This document shows, piece after piece, positions 14,977 to 16,201 of a stretch of DNA of 16,201 nucleotides. The DNA lies in the NCBI GenBank assembly GCA_003508755.1, contig DNTK01000072.1:1-16201 (forward strand), given 5' to 3'. This DNA comes from Bacteroidales bacterium (GTDB lineage: Bacteria; Bacteroidota; Bacteroidia; Bacteroidales; UBA10428). The notes under the pieces are model-generated. The model was not told the DNA's origin. It did not search any database and worked only from the letters and a program-made list of their open reading frames with translations. The position numbers and the translations under genes were made by a program. Each line of letters begins with the position of its first letter. Position 1 is the stretch's first letter.

Positions 14977-16131
14977 ATGAAAAATGTGGATGCAAGAATA
15001 ATTTATCACCGGGGGGAAAGAAGAATTCAGATTATTTGCAATTATGATAATGATATAATTGAACGAATAAAAACAATTCCTGGCAGGCGGTATAGCATTA
15101 CCTTAAAGTCGTGGCACATTCCTTATTCAAAGCTTAATTTACTGCGGTTTAATCCGAAAAAAGTGGAGATTCGTGAGTCCGTAAAGAATAAAACAACCAA
15201 AACTGAAGATCCGGATTGGGTAAAGGCAGGTGGAGACGAAACAAAAAAGCGCCAGCAGGATTTTATTGACAGGCATGTAAATTTATTAGCGTTTAAAAAG
15301 TATTTATCAAATAAGCGTTACAGCCACAATACCATAAATATATATACAACGGCAGTAAAGAGTTTTTTCGCATTTATAATGAAAAAGCCAGAAAGCATAA
15401 CGCACCAGGATTTCATGGATTACAATTACAGAGCGATTGTTGAACAGGGGCATTCACGGTCGATGCAAAATGCCATTATAAGTGGTTTGAAATTATATTT
15501 TAAGAAATTTAGTCATAATTTAATTGATATGTCTGTTATTGAGAGGCCCTATAAGAGCCGAAAGTTACCTGTTGTTCTTGCTAAAGAAGAAGTAAAGGCC
15601 ATGATAGAATCAACGAGTAATCTGAAACATAGAGTGATATTAAGTTTAATTTATTCTGCAGGGCTTCGCATGAGCGAAGTGCTTGGGTTAAAAATTGGAC
15701 ACATTGATTCATCACGAATGGCGTTAGTTATAGAACAAGCTAAGGGTTTTAAAGACAGGACTGTTCCTTTATCGCCAAAGATTTTGGAACTTTTAAGAGA
15801 TTATTATAAAGCCTATCATCCGAAAGAATACTTATTTGAGGGACAGAAAGGGGGACCTTACAGTTCGGAGAGTGTTGGCAGAATTGTTAAAGTTGCTGCA
15901 AAAAAAGCAGGCGTTAAAAAACGAGTTACAGCCCATACGCTGAGGCATTCGTATGCCACACACTTATTAGAATCAGGGGTAGATTTAAGATATATTCAGG
16001 TTTTATTAGGACATAACTCAAGCAGAACAACAGAAATTTACACACATGTATCGAACTATAGTTTATCCTCGATAAAGAGTCCTTTTGATGAACTTGAAGA
16101 GCCACAAACTTCCTACAGAATTACAGGATAG
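14977..16131 (+). CDS. Tyrosine recombinase (integrase) with an extra N-terminal domain
   Basis: This is a 384-residue site-specific recombinase. The catalytic set is complete: Arg231 (SAGLRMSE), Lys256 (QAKGFKDR), His320 and Arg323 (HTLRH), His346 (LLGH) and the nucleophile Tyr355 (EIYTHV). The core-binding SAM-like domain lies around 90-180. Before it, residues 1-62 form an additional small domain (RRIQIICNYDND, then IKTIPGRRYSITLKSWHIPYS). Its IPGRRY...W.IP pattern recalls the HARP-type module of SMARCAL1-like proteins, which I mention only as a remote likeness. The insertion between patches II and III that defines integron IntI is absent, so it belongs to a XerC/D-like or other phage-integrase branch. 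Its promoter carries the same operator as dinB and the S24 repressor. It sits next to one of two direct repeats that bound a two-gene segment, which makes those repeats its plausible substrates. Confidence 0.92.
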   Translation: MKNVDARIIYHRGERRIQIICNYDNDIIERIKTIPGRRYSITLKSWHIPYSKLNLLRFNPKKVEIRESVKNKTTKTEDPDWVKAGGDETKKRQQDFIDRHVNLLAFKKYLSNKRYSHNTINIYTTAVKSFFAFIMKKPESITHQDFMDYNYRAIVEQGHSRSMQNAIISGLKLYFKKFSHNLIDMSVIERPYKSRKLPVVLAKEEVKAMIESTSNLKHRVILSLIYSAGLRMSEVLGLKIGHIDSSRMALVIEQAKGFKDRTVPLSPKILELLRDYYKAYHPKEYLFEGQKGGPYSSESVGRIVKVAAKKAGVKKRVTAHTLRHSYATHLLESGVDLRYIQVLLGHNSSRTTEIYTHVSNYSLSSIKSPFDELEEPQTSYRITG

Positions 16132-16201
16132 AGCAATATGCTTGTAAATAATCTGTACATTTAATACACATATAAACAAGTTGTGCGTAATTTTCCGTCG
16201 C

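Noticed and set aside
14977..16131. Canonical integron integrase IntI
   Set aside because: The insertion between the second conserved block and the HxxR motif that defines IntI is missing, and the repeats lack RYYYAAC/GTTRRRY boxes.

Overview
The window looks like a chromosomal segment of a Bacteroidota bacterium, probably a Marinilabiliales- or Prolixibacteraceae-like marine or anaerobic lineage (the rank below phylum is a guess). The evidence is a DUF4494 protein, -7 boxes of the TAnnTTTG type, weak or absent Shine-Dalgarno sequences, several signal peptides ending in 'AQ', and the relatives suggested by the proteins. No rRNA, tRNA or CRISPR array was seen.

Left part (1-6923). A small four-helix membrane protein (minus strand, with a good intrinsic terminator) is followed by a self-cleaving XRE/S24 (LexA-like) repressor, a secreted CotH-like protein, the Y-family polymerase DinB, an AbgT-family transporter and an AlkD-like DNA alkylation repair protein. 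This is a DNA-damage-flavoured neighbourhood.

Middle part (7100-10415). Ordinary core-like genes: a VOC/glyoxalase-fold protein, a DUF4494 protein, two outer-membrane-barrel-like secreted proteins that meet tail to tail, and a GNAT acetyltransferase of the phosphinothricin-acetyltransferase type.

Right part (10416-16201). A 4.0-kb AT-rich segment carries two genes. One is a secreted transglutaminase-like/TPR/lipocalin-like protein; the other is a TPR plus CPBP intramembrane protease. A direct repeat of about 122 bp starts at both ends of the segment, and its first 67 bp are identical in the two copies. A tyrosine recombinase with an unusual N-terminal domain lies immediately to the right. 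The layout resembles a gene cassette bounded by recombination sites beside its integrase, but the recombinase is not a canonical IntI.

The most interesting link is regulatory. A palindromic operator, consensus GATTRT-N3-WTAATC, lies directly before dinB and directly before the recombinase, and in two copies at the promoter of the XRE/S24 repressor. The dinB and recombinase promoters are alike over 39 bp with identical spacing (TTGnnn-N17-TATATT-N12-operator). I infer that the window encodes a small SOS-like regulon in which one self-cleaving repressor controls itself, a translesion polymerase and a cassette-type recombinase. This is functionally analogous to LexA control of integron integrases, but built from different parts.
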